From JBEKCP01 sp049509515 (GTDB lineage: Bacteria; Planctomycetota; Planctomycetia; Pirellulales; Thermoguttaceae), in the NCBI GenBank assembly GCA_049509515.1, contig JBEKZV010000018.1, positions 1 through 64,000 of the forward strand: DNA of 64,000 bases, written 5' to 3'. Shown piece by piece: positions 52,009 to 60,825 of the stretch. The notes beneath the pieces are model-generated. The model did not search any database. It had not been told where the DNA came from and worked only from the letters and a program-made list of their open reading frames with translations. A program made the position numbers and the translations under genes. Within the stretch, counting starts at the first letter, position 1; each line of letters starts with the position of its first letter.

Positions 52009-55000
52009 ATGATCGCCTCCCGACGAAACTCAGCCGTCCGGTGGTGCGGCCTGTTCGTGTTGGGCATCCTGGGGGCACGAATGTCGCCGGGAGCGGAGGC
52101 TGGGATTCCGCCCGGGGCGGCGGCTGCGGGGCCGGCTTCCGTCGCGGCCGAAGACCTGCCCTACGTCTATACGCACTGGCGGCATTTCACGGCCAAGGAA
52201 GGCTTGCCCAACGAGCACGTCTTCGCCGTCAAGGCCGACGGCCCCAGGGTGTGGATCGGCACCGAGGACGGCCTGGCGTGCCTCGACAAGGCGAGCGGGG
52301 CCATTCGCAGTTGGCGGGAGAAAGACGGCCTGCCGTGGCGGGCCATCACGGCGCTGGACGTCGACAAGAAAACGGGCGACGTCTGGCTGGGACTGTTCGG
52401 CGGCGGGGTCGCCCGCTTCACCGGCGGGCGCTTCGACCATTTCAACCAGCTCAACAGCGGCCTGGCCAACGACGTCGTCTACGGCATCGCGGTCCAGGAC
52501 GACAACGTTTGGGCGGCAACCACGGCGGGGGCCAGCCGCTACAACACGCTGAGCGGGCAGTGGACGATCTTCACCGAGAAGAACGCCCCCATGGAGGAGA
52601 TTTGGAACTACGGCGCCTCCTACGACAAGCAAAGCGGCAAGGTCTACCTGGCGGTCTGGGGCAGCGGCGTCCTCGAGTTCGACGTGGCCACCGAGCGCTG
52701 GAAACCCTATCTCGACCCCGACCACGAAATGGAAATCGACCTGTATCGCGACGACGGGCTGGTCCACGTGATCACCACCGCCGCCAGCAAGGTCGACGGC
52801 GCCATGTGGGTCTCCACCTACTTCGGCAACTGCCGCTACGACGGCCGGCATTGGCGCGGATTGTACGCGCACGAGACCGGTTTCCCCAGCGATTTCAGCA
52901 ACTTCGTCAGGGCCCGCAGCGGCAACGAGGCCTGGTTTGCCACCGACAAGGGCCTGGGCGTGGTCGCCGATTTCCCCACGGACACCGTGGTGAGCTACAC
53001 CCGCGATCCCCGGACGCTCCGCGGCCGGGCGGTGGTGTACCGCGCCGGCAAGGTTCTCGAATCGGTCGACATGCCCCGCACCGTGCCGCACAACTACATT
53101 CTGGGCGTGGACATCGACGGCCCTGACGTTTGGGTGGCCACCTCCAAGGGTCTCGGCTGGGCCATCGGCGACGGCTACTACGCGGGCGTGCGGAAGAGAC
53201 CTGCCCACGACAACGCAAGCCGGACGGGAACACAAACCGCCGGCCACGCGGACGGCACGGCTCCCCCGAGTCCGGCGGCCGCGCGGCCGCGCGAAAAGCC
53301 GCCGATCGAGCTTTCTCCGGAAACCGCCGCAGTCCTCCGCGAGATCGACGCGCTCGGTCCTTACCAGACGCCGAACCTCAAGTTGAAGACGGCCGAGAAA
53401 TACGCCCATATCGCCAAGGAGCTGGCCCCCTTCCACCATCTGAAACCGTACAAGGAGTTCTTCCTGACCCAGATGGAATACACGGGACCGGGACGCGCCA
53501 TCCCCGAGCCGGACGACCTGAAGTCGGTCAAGATCGGTTTCATCGGCCCCATCAAGCCCACCGTCTCGGTGGCGACCGGCGGCAAGAGTCACGAGGAGAA
53601 CCTCGGCACGCGGATGCTGCAGGGCGCCCAGCTTGCCGTCGAACAGGCCAACGCCAAGGGCGGTTACCTGCGGAGGAAGATCCCCTTCGAGCTGGCCGTC
53701 CACAACGACAACGGGCTGTGGGGCTCGTCGGGCAACGAAATCATCAACCTGGCCTACAAGGACAACGTGTGGGCGATCCTCGGATCCGTCGACGGCGCCA
53801 ACAGCCACATCGCCATCCGGGTGGCGCTGAAGGCCGAAATCCTGGTGATGAACACGGCCGATACCGACCCGACGTACATCGAGACGAACATCCCCTGGAC
53901 TTGCCGCGTCATCAACGACGACCGGCAGATGAACTACCTGCTCGTGGAGTACCTCTACCGCAAGCTGGGACTCGGTCGCGTGGGGATCATCCGGGCGAGC
54001 AACCGCTACGGCCGTTTCGGCGTGCAGAAGATCGTCGACAGCAGCCGGCGGCTGGGGCATCCGATCATCCTCGAAATGGCGTACCCCGTCGGCGCGAAGG
54101 ACCATTCGCTGGAACTGGACCGCATGGCGCAGGAGAAATTGGACGCCATTGTCCATTGGGGCGATGCGACCGACGGCGCCCGGATCCTCAATCAAATGCG
54201 GAGCCGGGGCATGAAACAGCCCTTCTTCGCCTGCGACCGCTGCGTCTCGGACGAGTTCGTGAGGCTGGCCGGCCCCAACGCCGAGAGCGTCACGTGTACC
54301 TTCCCCTGGAACCCCGCCAGAAAAGATGAAACCTGGCGGAGCTTCCGCAATGCCTTCCAGCAGCGGTTCGGCGACGAGCCGGAAACCTATGCCGCGCATG
54401 CCTACGACGGAATGCAAATGCTCATCTGGGCGATCCAGGCCGCCGGCCTCAACCGCGCCAGGATTCGCGACGTGATCGCCTACCGCACGCAGCCGTGGAA
54501 AGGGGCGACGGGCGATATCACGTTCAGCGCCGTCCTGGACAACATGGGCCAGGTCTTTCTGGCCAAACGCGAGCAGGGCAATTGGAACTACTACACGCGG
54601 TCGGAGCTTGGCCTGCCGCCCAACCGGCCGGCGCCGGCCGGCGAGGCCGCGGCCGCGGCGCCGTTCTTCGATCGCCTTGGGCGCGCGACCGACTATGCCG
54701 GTCCGGGGCGCGAGGCCGCGGCGCCGCAGGGCGTCGAGGAGGTCCGCATCGGCTACTTCGGTCCCGGCGACCCGGCCGACGCGGAAGGCGGCGAGGCGTG
54801 GCTGGCCGCCGGGATGGCCGTCGAGGAGGCGAACGCCGCGGGCGGCTACCAGGGAAAACCGTTCCGGCTGGTGGCCGCCTGGTCGCAAGACCCGTGGAAG
54901 TCGGGCGCGGCCCGGCTGGCCCGCCTGGTTTACGACGATCAGGTTTGGGCCGTCGTGGGGGGCATCGACGGTGCGTCGACCCACCTGGCCGAGCAAGTGG

Positions 55001-55794
55001 CCGTCAAGGCCCGCCTGACGCTGCTGAACCCGTCGAGCACGGACAAGACCGTCAATCGTGCCAACGTCCCGTGGATCTTCTCGTGCGTGCCCGGCGACGA
55101 TCTGCTGGCCCCGATCCTGGCCGGCGAGATGGCCGCTCGCGCCGGCGGCAAACCGCTGGTGATCGTTTCGAGCGACGGGCACGACGCCCGCGTGTTCACG
55201 GAGGAGCTCGCCAGAGACCTGGCGAAACTGCACGTGCTGCCTCGCTTGCAGTTCGAGTGCAACTCGCGGACGACCGACGCCGTGGAGCTGGCGTCGCGCG
55301 TCGGCCGGTCGGGGGCGGAAGCCGTGGTGCTGTCGGGCGGCGCCGCAGATTCCGCGCGGTGGGTCAAGGCCCTCCGCCAGGCCGGTTACGGGGGGCTCGT
55401 GTTCGGCGGTCCGGCCATGGGCCGGAGCCGGTTTGCCCGCGAGGCCGGCGCGGCGGCGGAAGGCGTGCTGTTTCCGCTGTTGTTCGAGCCGGGCCCGGCA
55501 TCCGCGGCGTTCGCGGCGGATTTCAGCCGCCGCCGCGGCGCGCCGCCCGACTATGCCGCGGCGCACGCATACGACGCCGTGCGGCGGATCGTGGCCGCAA
55601 TCCGCAAGGCAGGCCTCAACCGCGCCCGCATCCAGGACGCCGTGCGCTCGCAATCGCCCTGGGAAGGGATCGCCGGACCGGCGGCGTGGGACAACCTGGG
55701 CGGACTGGTCCGGACCGTACGGATCGGTACGATAACCCGGGGACGAACGATGCCCGCCGGGACCGGCGAAACGGCCGGGCCGGTCCGCCAGTGA
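52009..55794 (+). CDS. Sensor-type propeller fused to two periplasmic ligand-binding domains
   Basis: A 1261-residue exported protein. After the signal peptide come two-component-regulator-type propeller repeats (PNEHVFAVKADGPRVWIGTEDGLACLDKASG; DVVYGIAVQDDNVWAATTAGASRYNT), to about residue 400. Two tandem Leu/Ile/Val-binding (Peripla_BP_6) domains follow. The first starts VKIGFIGPIKP and includes LGTRMLQGAQLAVEQANAKGGY. The second starts VRIGYFGPGDPADAE and includes MAVEEANAAGGYQGKPF. Each ends with AAHAYD and AxxKAGLNRARIxD-like helices. No membrane helix, kinase or GGDEF domain follows. The gene lies 14 bases after the ten-heme cytochrome and probably senses or delivers a small ligand for that system. 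Confidence 0.85.
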   Translation: MIASRRNSAVRWCGLFVLGILGARMSPGAEAGIPPGAAAAGPASVAAEDLPYVYTHWRHFTAKEGLPNEHVFAVKADGPRVWIGTEDGLACLDKASGAIRSWREKDGLPWRAITALDVDKKTGDVWLGLFGGGVARFTGGRFDHFNQLNSGLANDVVYGIAVQDDNVWAATTAGASRYNTLSGQWTIFTEKNAPMEEIWNYGASYDKQSGKVYLAVWGSGVLEFDVATERWKPYLDPDHEMEIDLYRDDGLVHVITTAASKVDGAMWVSTYFGNCRYDGRHWRGLYAHETGFPSDFSNFVRARSGNEAWFATDKGLGVVADFPTDTVVSYTRDPRTLRGRAVVYRAGKVLESVDMPRTVPHNYILGVDIDGPDVWVATSKGLGWAIGDGYYAGVRKRPAHDNASRTGTQTAGHADGTAPPSPAAARPREKPPIELSPETAAVLREIDALGPYQTPNLKLKTAEKYAHIAKELAPFHHLKPYKEFFLTQMEYTGPGRAIPEPDDLKSVKIGFIGPIKPTVSVATGGKSHEENLGTRMLQGAQLAVEQANAKGGYLRRKIPFELAVHNDNGLWGSSGNEIINLAYKDNVWAILGSVDGANSHIAIRVALKAEILVMNTADTDPTYIETNIPWTCRVINDDRQMNYLLVEYLYRKLGLGRVGIIRASNRYGRFGVQKIVDSSRRLGHPIILEMAYPVGAKDHSLELDRMAQEKLDAIVHWGDATDGARILNQMRSRGMKQPFFACDRCVSDEFVRLAGPNAESVTCTFPWNPARKDETWRSFRNAFQQRFGDEPETYAAHAYDGMQMLIWAIQAAGLNRARIRDVIAYRTQPWKGATGDITFSAVLDNMGQVFLAKREQGNWNYYTRSELGLPPNRPAPAGEAAAAAPFFDRLGRATDYAGPGREAAAPQGVEEVRIGYFGPGDPADAEGGEAWLAAGMAVEEANAAGGYQGKPFRLVAAWSQDPWKSGAARLARLVYDDQVWAVVGGIDGASTHLAEQVAVKARLTLLNPSSTDKTVNRANVPWIFSCVPGDDLLAPILAGEMAARAGGKPLVIVSSDGHDARVFTEELARDLAKLHVLPRLQFECNSRTTDAVELASRVGRSGAEAVVLSGGAADSARWVKALRQAGYGGLVFGGPAMGRSRFAREAGAAAEGVLFPLLFEPGPASAAFAADFSRRRGAPPDYAAAHAYDAVRRIVAAIRKAGLNRARIQDAVRSQSPWEGIAGPAAWDNLGGLVRTVRIGTITRGRTMPAGTGETAGPVRQ

Positions 55795-55882
55795 CCCTGG
55801 TGTATTGGTTCATTCTGATGGGGATTCATTGACCGTCATAACGCACGCCACTTCCGAGTCACTACACCAGGGGCCTTTCACG

Positions 55883-56929
55883 ATGACGGTTTGCGAGCGA
55901 TTCTACGCGGCGGCCTGCCAGCTCGACATGCCGAATCTGCGCAGCCGGGAGGAGATTCCCGGCCGCGTGGATCGCCTGCTCGAAAGGATCGACTACGCCG
56001 TCGAGGCCTACGAGCCGTTCTGCGACGTGCGGCTGGTGGTGTTTCCCGAGTTCGCGCACGCGGCGCCCGTCTATCCCACGCTGGAAGAACTGCACGATCG
56101 GCTGGCGGTGCCGATCCCCAACGAGCACACCGACCGCTACCGGCAGAAGGCGCGGCAGCGAGGCATCTACATCCAGACCGGCACGTTCCTGGAATCCGAC
56201 GCGCGGTGGCCCGGCTGCGTCTTCAACGCCACCTGCCTGATCGGTCCGGACGGCATCCTCTCCAAATACCGGAAGGTCCATCCCTGGCTGCCGTGGGAGC
56301 TCAGCGCCAGTCCGCACGACCTGGACGGGTATGGCGAGCCGCTGTTCCCGGTGGCCGAGACCGAGATCGGCCGGATCGGCGCCGCGATCTGCTACGACTG
56401 GCTGTTCCCCGAGGCGATCCGCCAACTGGCGCTGGGCGGCGCCGAGGTCCTCGCGCGGGTGTCGGCCTACATGGATCCGTGGGGAACCGCCGCGCCGCTG
56501 GAGTGGTGGACCCTGGTGAATCGCGTCCGGGCGATCGAGAACATGGCCTACGTGGTGGCGGCCAACCAGGCCGCCGGCCTGGAACGCTATCCGCCCTTCA
56601 GTTGGCCGGGCGGGAGCATGATCGTCGATTACGACGGCCGCGTCCTGAGCCAGGTCGAGCCCGGGCCGGGCGACAGGACCGTCGTCGGGCCGATCGACCT
56701 GGCCGCCCTGCGGGCCGAGCGCGATCGCCGCCGCGGCCATCACCTGCTGGCCCACCTCCGCACCGAGGCCTATCCGCTCTACCGGCAGCCGATCTATCCG
56801 GCCGGAGGGATCCGCGGCGGCAGCCATTCCACCGCGGCCAACGAGGATGCGACCCGCCGGGCCCGCGACGCCCTGGGCCGGATGCGCGGCGGTCACTTGC
56901 CGGCCGGCGGCCGCGGGAGCCGGGGATAG
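55883..56929 (+). CDS. Nitrilase-superfamily carbon-nitrogen hydrolase
   Basis: A 348-residue cytoplasmic enzyme. The Glu-Lys-Cys triad is visible: Glu in VVFPEFAHAAPV, Lys in SKYRKVHPWLPWE, Cys 170 in AAICYDWLFPEAI. The stretch AYVVAANQAAG is also typical. Members hydrolyse amides or nitriles (for example N-carbamoyl compounds or aliphatic amides); the substrate cannot be told. ATG 55883 follows AGGGG; an earlier GTG at 55805 would add 26 unlike residues. Its 3' end overlaps the end of a convergent pseudogene by 37 bases. It lies 88 bases after the four-gene redox operon and may be its fifth member. Confidence 0.9.
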   Translation: MTVCERFYAAACQLDMPNLRSREEIPGRVDRLLERIDYAVEAYEPFCDVRLVVFPEFAHAAPVYPTLEELHDRLAVPIPNEHTDRYRQKARQRGIYIQTGTFLESDARWPGCVFNATCLIGPDGILSKYRKVHPWLPWELSASPHDLDGYGEPLFPVAETEIGRIGAAICYDWLFPEAIRQLALGGAEVLARVSAYMDPWGTAAPLEWWTLVNRVRAIENMAYVVAANQAAGLERYPPFSWPGGSMIVDYDGRVLSQVEPGPGDRTVVGPIDLAALRAERDRRRGHHLLAHLRTEAYPLYRQPIYPAGGIRGGSHSTAANEDATRRARDALGRMRGGHLPAGGRGSRG

Positions 56930-57892
56930 ACGAACATCGGTTTGCGCGGCGACGGCGCGCTGCCCTCGGCGATCGTCAGGAACTGATCGGCGGCGACGTC
57001 TTCGAGGATGTCGACGATCCCGCTCCGCGGCCAGTGGACCTCGATCCGCTCGATCCGCTTGTTCTTCGCCAGGCCGAAGTGCAGCCGGCTGCCCCAGTGG
57101 CTCTGGTACCCTCGCCCACTGTGCACCTCGTCCATCTGCTTCAGGTCGCCGGCCACGACGTAGACCCGCGCGCCGACGCCGTCGCGGTTGGTTTTCACGC
57201 CGCGGAGCCGGAGCTGGATCCAGTGGTTTCCGGTGACGGTTTCGTTTCGCAGGATCGTCGGCTTGTCGTTGGAGTTGATTTGCGCCAACAGCCCGAATGT
57301 CCGCTCGCCGTCCTCGCGCTTGTAATCGCTCCACGTGATGATCTCGCTCGGATCGAAGACGATTTCTTTCGTGACGGGTGCGATGGCGTAGGAGCCCTTG
57401 TCGTTGGCCGAGTCGATGTCCATGCCCATGGTCTTGCCGTCGGCGGTGAACGAATGACAGTTGCCGCACACCGGCAGCTTCTGCAGCACCACGGGAGGTT
57501 GGCCCGGCGAGGAAATGGGGCCGAACCGCCAGCGGATGCGTGAGGGGTCGCGCACGGCGTCGCCGAAGGGGAGCGTCACCTCGCGAAAGAACAAAGGCGC
57601 GGCGACTTCATCCTGGGACGTGCGGATCGTGATCTGCCAGCTATCGTTTTCGGCGCGAGCATCCTTCCAGCGGAAGAGGGGCGCGAGGATTTCCGGCGGA
57701 AACAGCGTCCCCGCCAGCGGATATTTGGATCTCCAGCCCGCCGAGCGGCCCTTCGGTTCCGGCGGCCGCTTGCGGGGCAGCCGGGGCGGCGTGCCGGGCA
57801 CGCCATAGCAGCCCTGCACCCCAGCAGGCCAAGCCGACGCCCAGGCAAATCCCTCCCGCAATCGGGATTCCGCGCGCTGCTCGCGGCACCAT
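56893..57892 (-). pseudogene. Frameshifted chimera: heme/PD40-type N-terminus joined to a UnbV C-terminus
   Basis: From ATG 57892 the frame encodes a signal-anchor (PIAGGICLGVGLACWGAGLL) and reaches GGLEIQ at about 57727. One base out of frame the protein continues YPLAGTLFPPEILAPLFRW to the end. Deleting one A from the AAA run (plus strand TTT, 57724-57726) restores a continuous protein. Its middle, VCGNCHSFTADGKTMGMDID to FDPSEIITWSDYKREDGERTFGLLAQ, is the start of a heme-bearing PD40 family. Straight after LLAQ comes INSNDKPTILRNETVTGNHWIQLRLRG, the C-terminal UnbV domain of FG-GAP proteins. The propeller parts of both families are missing. So a deletion fused two genes and a frameshift then broke the product, unless the single base is a sequencing error. 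Confidence 0.7.
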
Positions 57893-58269
57893 GGGACTGG
57901 TTCCTTTCCGTCCGGACCTCTCCCACCAATCACAGTCCCATGGCCGTCCAAACTCCGGTCCACGCCGGACTGGGCTTGACGCGGCCTACGGCAACAACCA
58001 AATCGTGCGCGTCGGCCCTGGTGAACAACCCAGTGTACTTGATGCGCACACCGCGCGGAAAAGTCGCACCGCAAGACTACAACGGCGATTCTACCAGCTT
58101 AAATGGGCGGCCCAGGGAAGTCAAGCCAATGGTGGGCCATGGGCGGGCACAAGGCAATTCCGCATTTCGGTCGGTCCGGCTTGCCTGGGAGGGCTGGAAG
58201 GTGCTCGGGCATCACAGTTTGCGGATTCTCGCAGGCCGGCGGAGCGACCGGGTGCAGTTTCGGGATGCT
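57893..58269. other. Intergenic region upstream of the pseudogene and after nifS
   Basis: 377 bases without a recognisable gene, RNA or repeat. Long open frames here on both strands are chance products of high GC content. Confidence 0.4.
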
Positions 58270-59496
58270 TCATGGCCCGCGTCGACGGACCAGGTCCTCC
58301 GCGCCGGGGCGCGGCACATCCTTCTCCTGGTCCCAATACGGGGAGAGTCTCCGCAGGTTTGCGACGATTCCGGGAAACACCTCGATGATGCGATCCACGT
58401 CCTCCTCGGTGTTGTAGCGGCTGAAGCTGAATCGAACGGAACCGTGCACGGCCGTGAATGGAACCTTCATGGCTCGCAGCACGTGGGAAGGCTCCAGCGA
58501 TCCGGACGTGCAAGCGGAGCCGCTGGAGGCACAGATCCCGCAATCGCTCAGTTGATAGAGTATGCCTTCCCCTTCCACATAGTGGCAGGAGACGTTCAGC
58601 GTGTTGGGCAGCCGGGGGGCCGCCTTGCCGTTGACTTGCACGCTGGGGATCCGCTCTTCGATCGCCTTCTCCAGGCGATCCCGCAGGCCGTGGACTCGCG
58701 TATCCTCGTCTGGATAGCCTTCGGCCGCCAGCTGCACGGCCTTGGCCAGCCCCACGATGTAGGGGACGTTCTCCGTGCCGGCGCGGCGGCCCTCCTCCTG
58801 GTGCCCGCCGATCATGAAAGGCCGGCAGGCCGTGCCGCGGCGGATGTAGAGCGCGCCAACGCCCTTCGGGGCGTGCAGCTTGTGGCCCGAGAACGACAAC
58901 AAGTCCACGTGCTGATACGCGTGCTCCAGGTCGATGGGGATCTTGCCCACCGATTGGGTGGCATCCGTGTGAAACACGATCGAAGCATCGGTCTCCTTCG
59001 TAATCCGCGAGAGCTGCTCGATGGGAAACACGACGCCCGTCTCGTTGTTGGCGTGCATGATGCTGACCAGCAGCGTCTCGGGTCGCAGGGCGCGGACGAA
59101 CTCGCCCGGGTCGAGGTTCCCGCTTTCGTCGACGCCGAGCAAGGTCACGACATAGCCGCTCCGCTGGAGATCCTTGCACACTTCGAGCACGGCCGGATGC
59201 TCGACCGCGGTGGTGATGACATGGCGGCGGTCCGGATTTGCCTTGGCCGCGCCGAGGATCGCCGTGTTATTGCTCTCCGTGGCGCAGGAGGTAAAGAGCA
59301 TCTGCTTCGGGTCGCCGACGTGGAAATGCCCGGCGATCTGCCGGCGGGCCTGGGCCAGCGCCGCCGCCGTGCGCCGCGCCGGCTCGTACATCGAGCTGGG
59401 GTTGAAGTAGTCTTCGGTCAAGAACGGCGCCATGGCCTCGTAGACTTCCGGCGCGACTTTGGTCGTGGCGTTGTTGTCGGCGTAGATGATTCTCAT
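58270..59496 (-). CDS. nifS: Cysteine desulfurase, NifS type
   Basis: A 408-residue PLP enzyme that frees sulfur from cysteine for Fe-S cluster assembly. Motifs: YADNNATTKVAPEVYEAM, TSCATESNNTAI, the PLP lysine 206 in SFSGHKLHAPKG, and the catalytic Cys 329 in SSGSACTSGS on the mobile loop. The ATG at 59496 gives the family N-terminus MRIIYADNN; a TTG two codons earlier is possible. It follows nifU by 15 bases on the same strand, the standard NifU-NifS pair. No nitrogenase gene is in the window, so it probably serves general Fe-S assembly. Confidence 0.94.
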   Translation of the reverse strand: MRIIYADNNATTKVAPEVYEAMAPFLTEDYFNPSSMYEPARRTAAALAQARRQIAGHFHVGDPKQMLFTSCATESNNTAILGAAKANPDRRHVITTAVEHPAVLEVCKDLQRSGYVVTLLGVDESGNLDPGEFVRALRPETLLVSIMHANNETGVVFPIEQLSRITKETDASIVFHTDATQSVGKIPIDLEHAYQHVDLLSFSGHKLHAPKGVGALYIRRGTACRPFMIGGHQEEGRRAGTENVPYIVGLAKAVQLAAEGYPDEDTRVHGLRDRLEKAIEERIPSVQVNGKAAPRLPNTLNVSCHYVEGEGILYQLSDCGICASSGSACTSGSLEPSHVLRAMKVPFTAVHGSVRFSFSRYNTEEDVDRIIEVFPGIVANLRRLSPYWDQEKDVPRPGAEDLVRRRGP

Positions 59497-59511
59497 TGGC
59501 AAAGGGCCCGT

Positions 59512-60474
59512 TCAGACCTCGATGACGTGGATGCGTTCGTCGACCATGTCCTTCAGGGTGCGTTCGACCATCATTCGCAGGGTCTGGTTGGCGTTGGCGC
59601 AGCCTTGACAGGCACCCGCCAGGCGGCAGTAGACCAGGGTATCCTTGATGTCCAGAATCTCCACGTCGCCGCCGTCCTGCCGGAGCATGGGCCGGACGTA
59701 CTCATCCACCGTTTTCTCGACCTGCTTGGTGAACTGGTACGGCGACAGGGGCGTCTTTTCGTTCCCGGCCGGGCTTGTGCCGAGCGGGCTGATCTGGGTC
59801 AGGACCTTAGTGCTCAGCGGCGGCGCGCCCCAGGTTTCGTTGAGCAGGTCCTGGAGCCCGCCGGGCACATGATGGCAGGCCATGCAGGCCCCGCCGGCCT
59901 TGATGGCGTTGGTGATCTCTTGAATGCTGCGGAGGTTCAGCTCCCGGATCTTGCGGCGAATGTAGGGTTCCGTGAGCGAAAAGCACTTGCAGACAATGCG
60001 GCCGTCCTGCTGCTCGTCCGCACGAATGTCGATTCCCAAGCGGGCCAGGTCCACGCCCCGCTTCTGCGCCCAGTTGAACACGGCCGCCTCCAGGGCCTCG
60101 GCCCCCATCACCGAGCAGTGAATCTTCTGCGCGGGCAATCCGTCCAGGAACTCCACAATGTCCTGGTTGCGGATTTTCAGGGCCTCGATGGGCGTGTGGG
60201 CGCGTTGTTCGATCAGGGTGCAAAGCGCCTCCGAGGCGGCAATCGCCGACGTGCAGCCGAATGTCAAATACCTGGCCTGAGTGATCACGTCCCGGGTCGG
60301 GTCCGTGGCATGGCGATTGACCCGGAACGTGAACCGCATCACGTCTCCGCAAGCGATCGACCCGTGCTCGCCGAAGCCGTCCGGGTCCTCGATCTCCCCC
60401 AGGTGCGTTCCCGGCTTGCCGTGGACGGCATCCATGAAAAGTTGTTTTGTCTTCTCGCTATACTCCCAAGCCAT
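59512..60474 (-). CDS. nifU: NifU Fe-S cluster scaffold, three-domain form
   Basis: A 320-residue modular scaffold. The N-terminal IscU-like domain has cysteines 42, 74 and 120. A central BFD-like 2Fe-2S domain has C162, C164, C197 and C200 (CKC ... CMAC). The C-terminal Nfu domain has C289 and C292 (CQGC). The third IscU ligand region reads KIHCSVMGAEAL. It builds clusters from sulfur supplied by NifS and passes them to apoproteins. First gene of the nifUS operon; starts MAWEYSEKTKQLFMDAV. The domain order is the complete form known from nitrogen fixers and also used as the housekeeping system in some other bacteria. Confidence 0.95.
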   Translation of the reverse strand: MAWEYSEKTKQLFMDAVHGKPGTHLGEIEDPDGFGEHGSIACGDVMRFTFRVNRHATDPTRDVITQARYLTFGCTSAIAASEALCTLIEQRAHTPIEALKIRNQDIVEFLDGLPAQKIHCSVMGAEALEAAVFNWAQKRGVDLARLGIDIRADEQQDGRIVCKCFSLTEPYIRRKIRELNLRSIQEITNAIKAGGACMACHHVPGGLQDLLNETWGAPPLSTKVLTQISPLGTSPAGNEKTPLSPYQFTKQVEKTVDEYVRPMLRQDGGDVEILDIKDTLVYCRLAGACQGCANANQTLRMMVERTLKDMVDERIHVIEV

Positions 60475-60825
60475 GCTGGCCCTCCAGTTCGATTGCCCGC
60501 TCGAAGCGGAAGCTCCTCTCTGAAATCATACCAGGGTTTCTGGAAGGGGGGAAGCGACCCGGGCCGGGCAAGTTCTCCCGGCAATGTGGCCCGCCGGGAA
60601 ACGTTGCCGCCTCCAGCGACCCCTCAGCAACAGTCCCTGCCGGCCGGCGGGGAGTGCATGGCACTCGGGCGGCACGCGACGCCCGAACCAACTCTGCGGA
60701 GGGGGGCCGCGGGCATCGCGACGGCCTGTGAAACCTTGAGGCCGAAGGTTGTGTCGCTGCCCAACTGCCGTTACAGTAGTCGTGTCTTCCCGCACGTGAC
60801 GTTACACACCTTCGAATTCCCGCCC
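60475..60825. other. Intergenic region between divergent nifU and the glycoside-hydrolase-like gene
   Basis: 351 bases, no gene seen. It must hold two divergent promoters, but no convincing -10/-35 pair was recognised. Confidence 0.4.

Noticed and set aside
47225..52078. 1617-codon minus-strand frame
   Set aside because: Shadow of the FG-GAP/UnbV and ten-heme genes; no signal peptide, domain or ribosome site.
58270..60474. Part of a nitrogen-fixation cluster
   Set aside because: No nifHDK, nifB or nifEN genes are near; nifUS alone is common as general Fe-S machinery.
57940..60825. Plus-strand open extension upstream of the glycoside-hydrolase-like gene
   Set aside because: It runs antisense through nifS and nifU and lacks any protein feature; the real start is the ATG at 60826 with a signal peptide.
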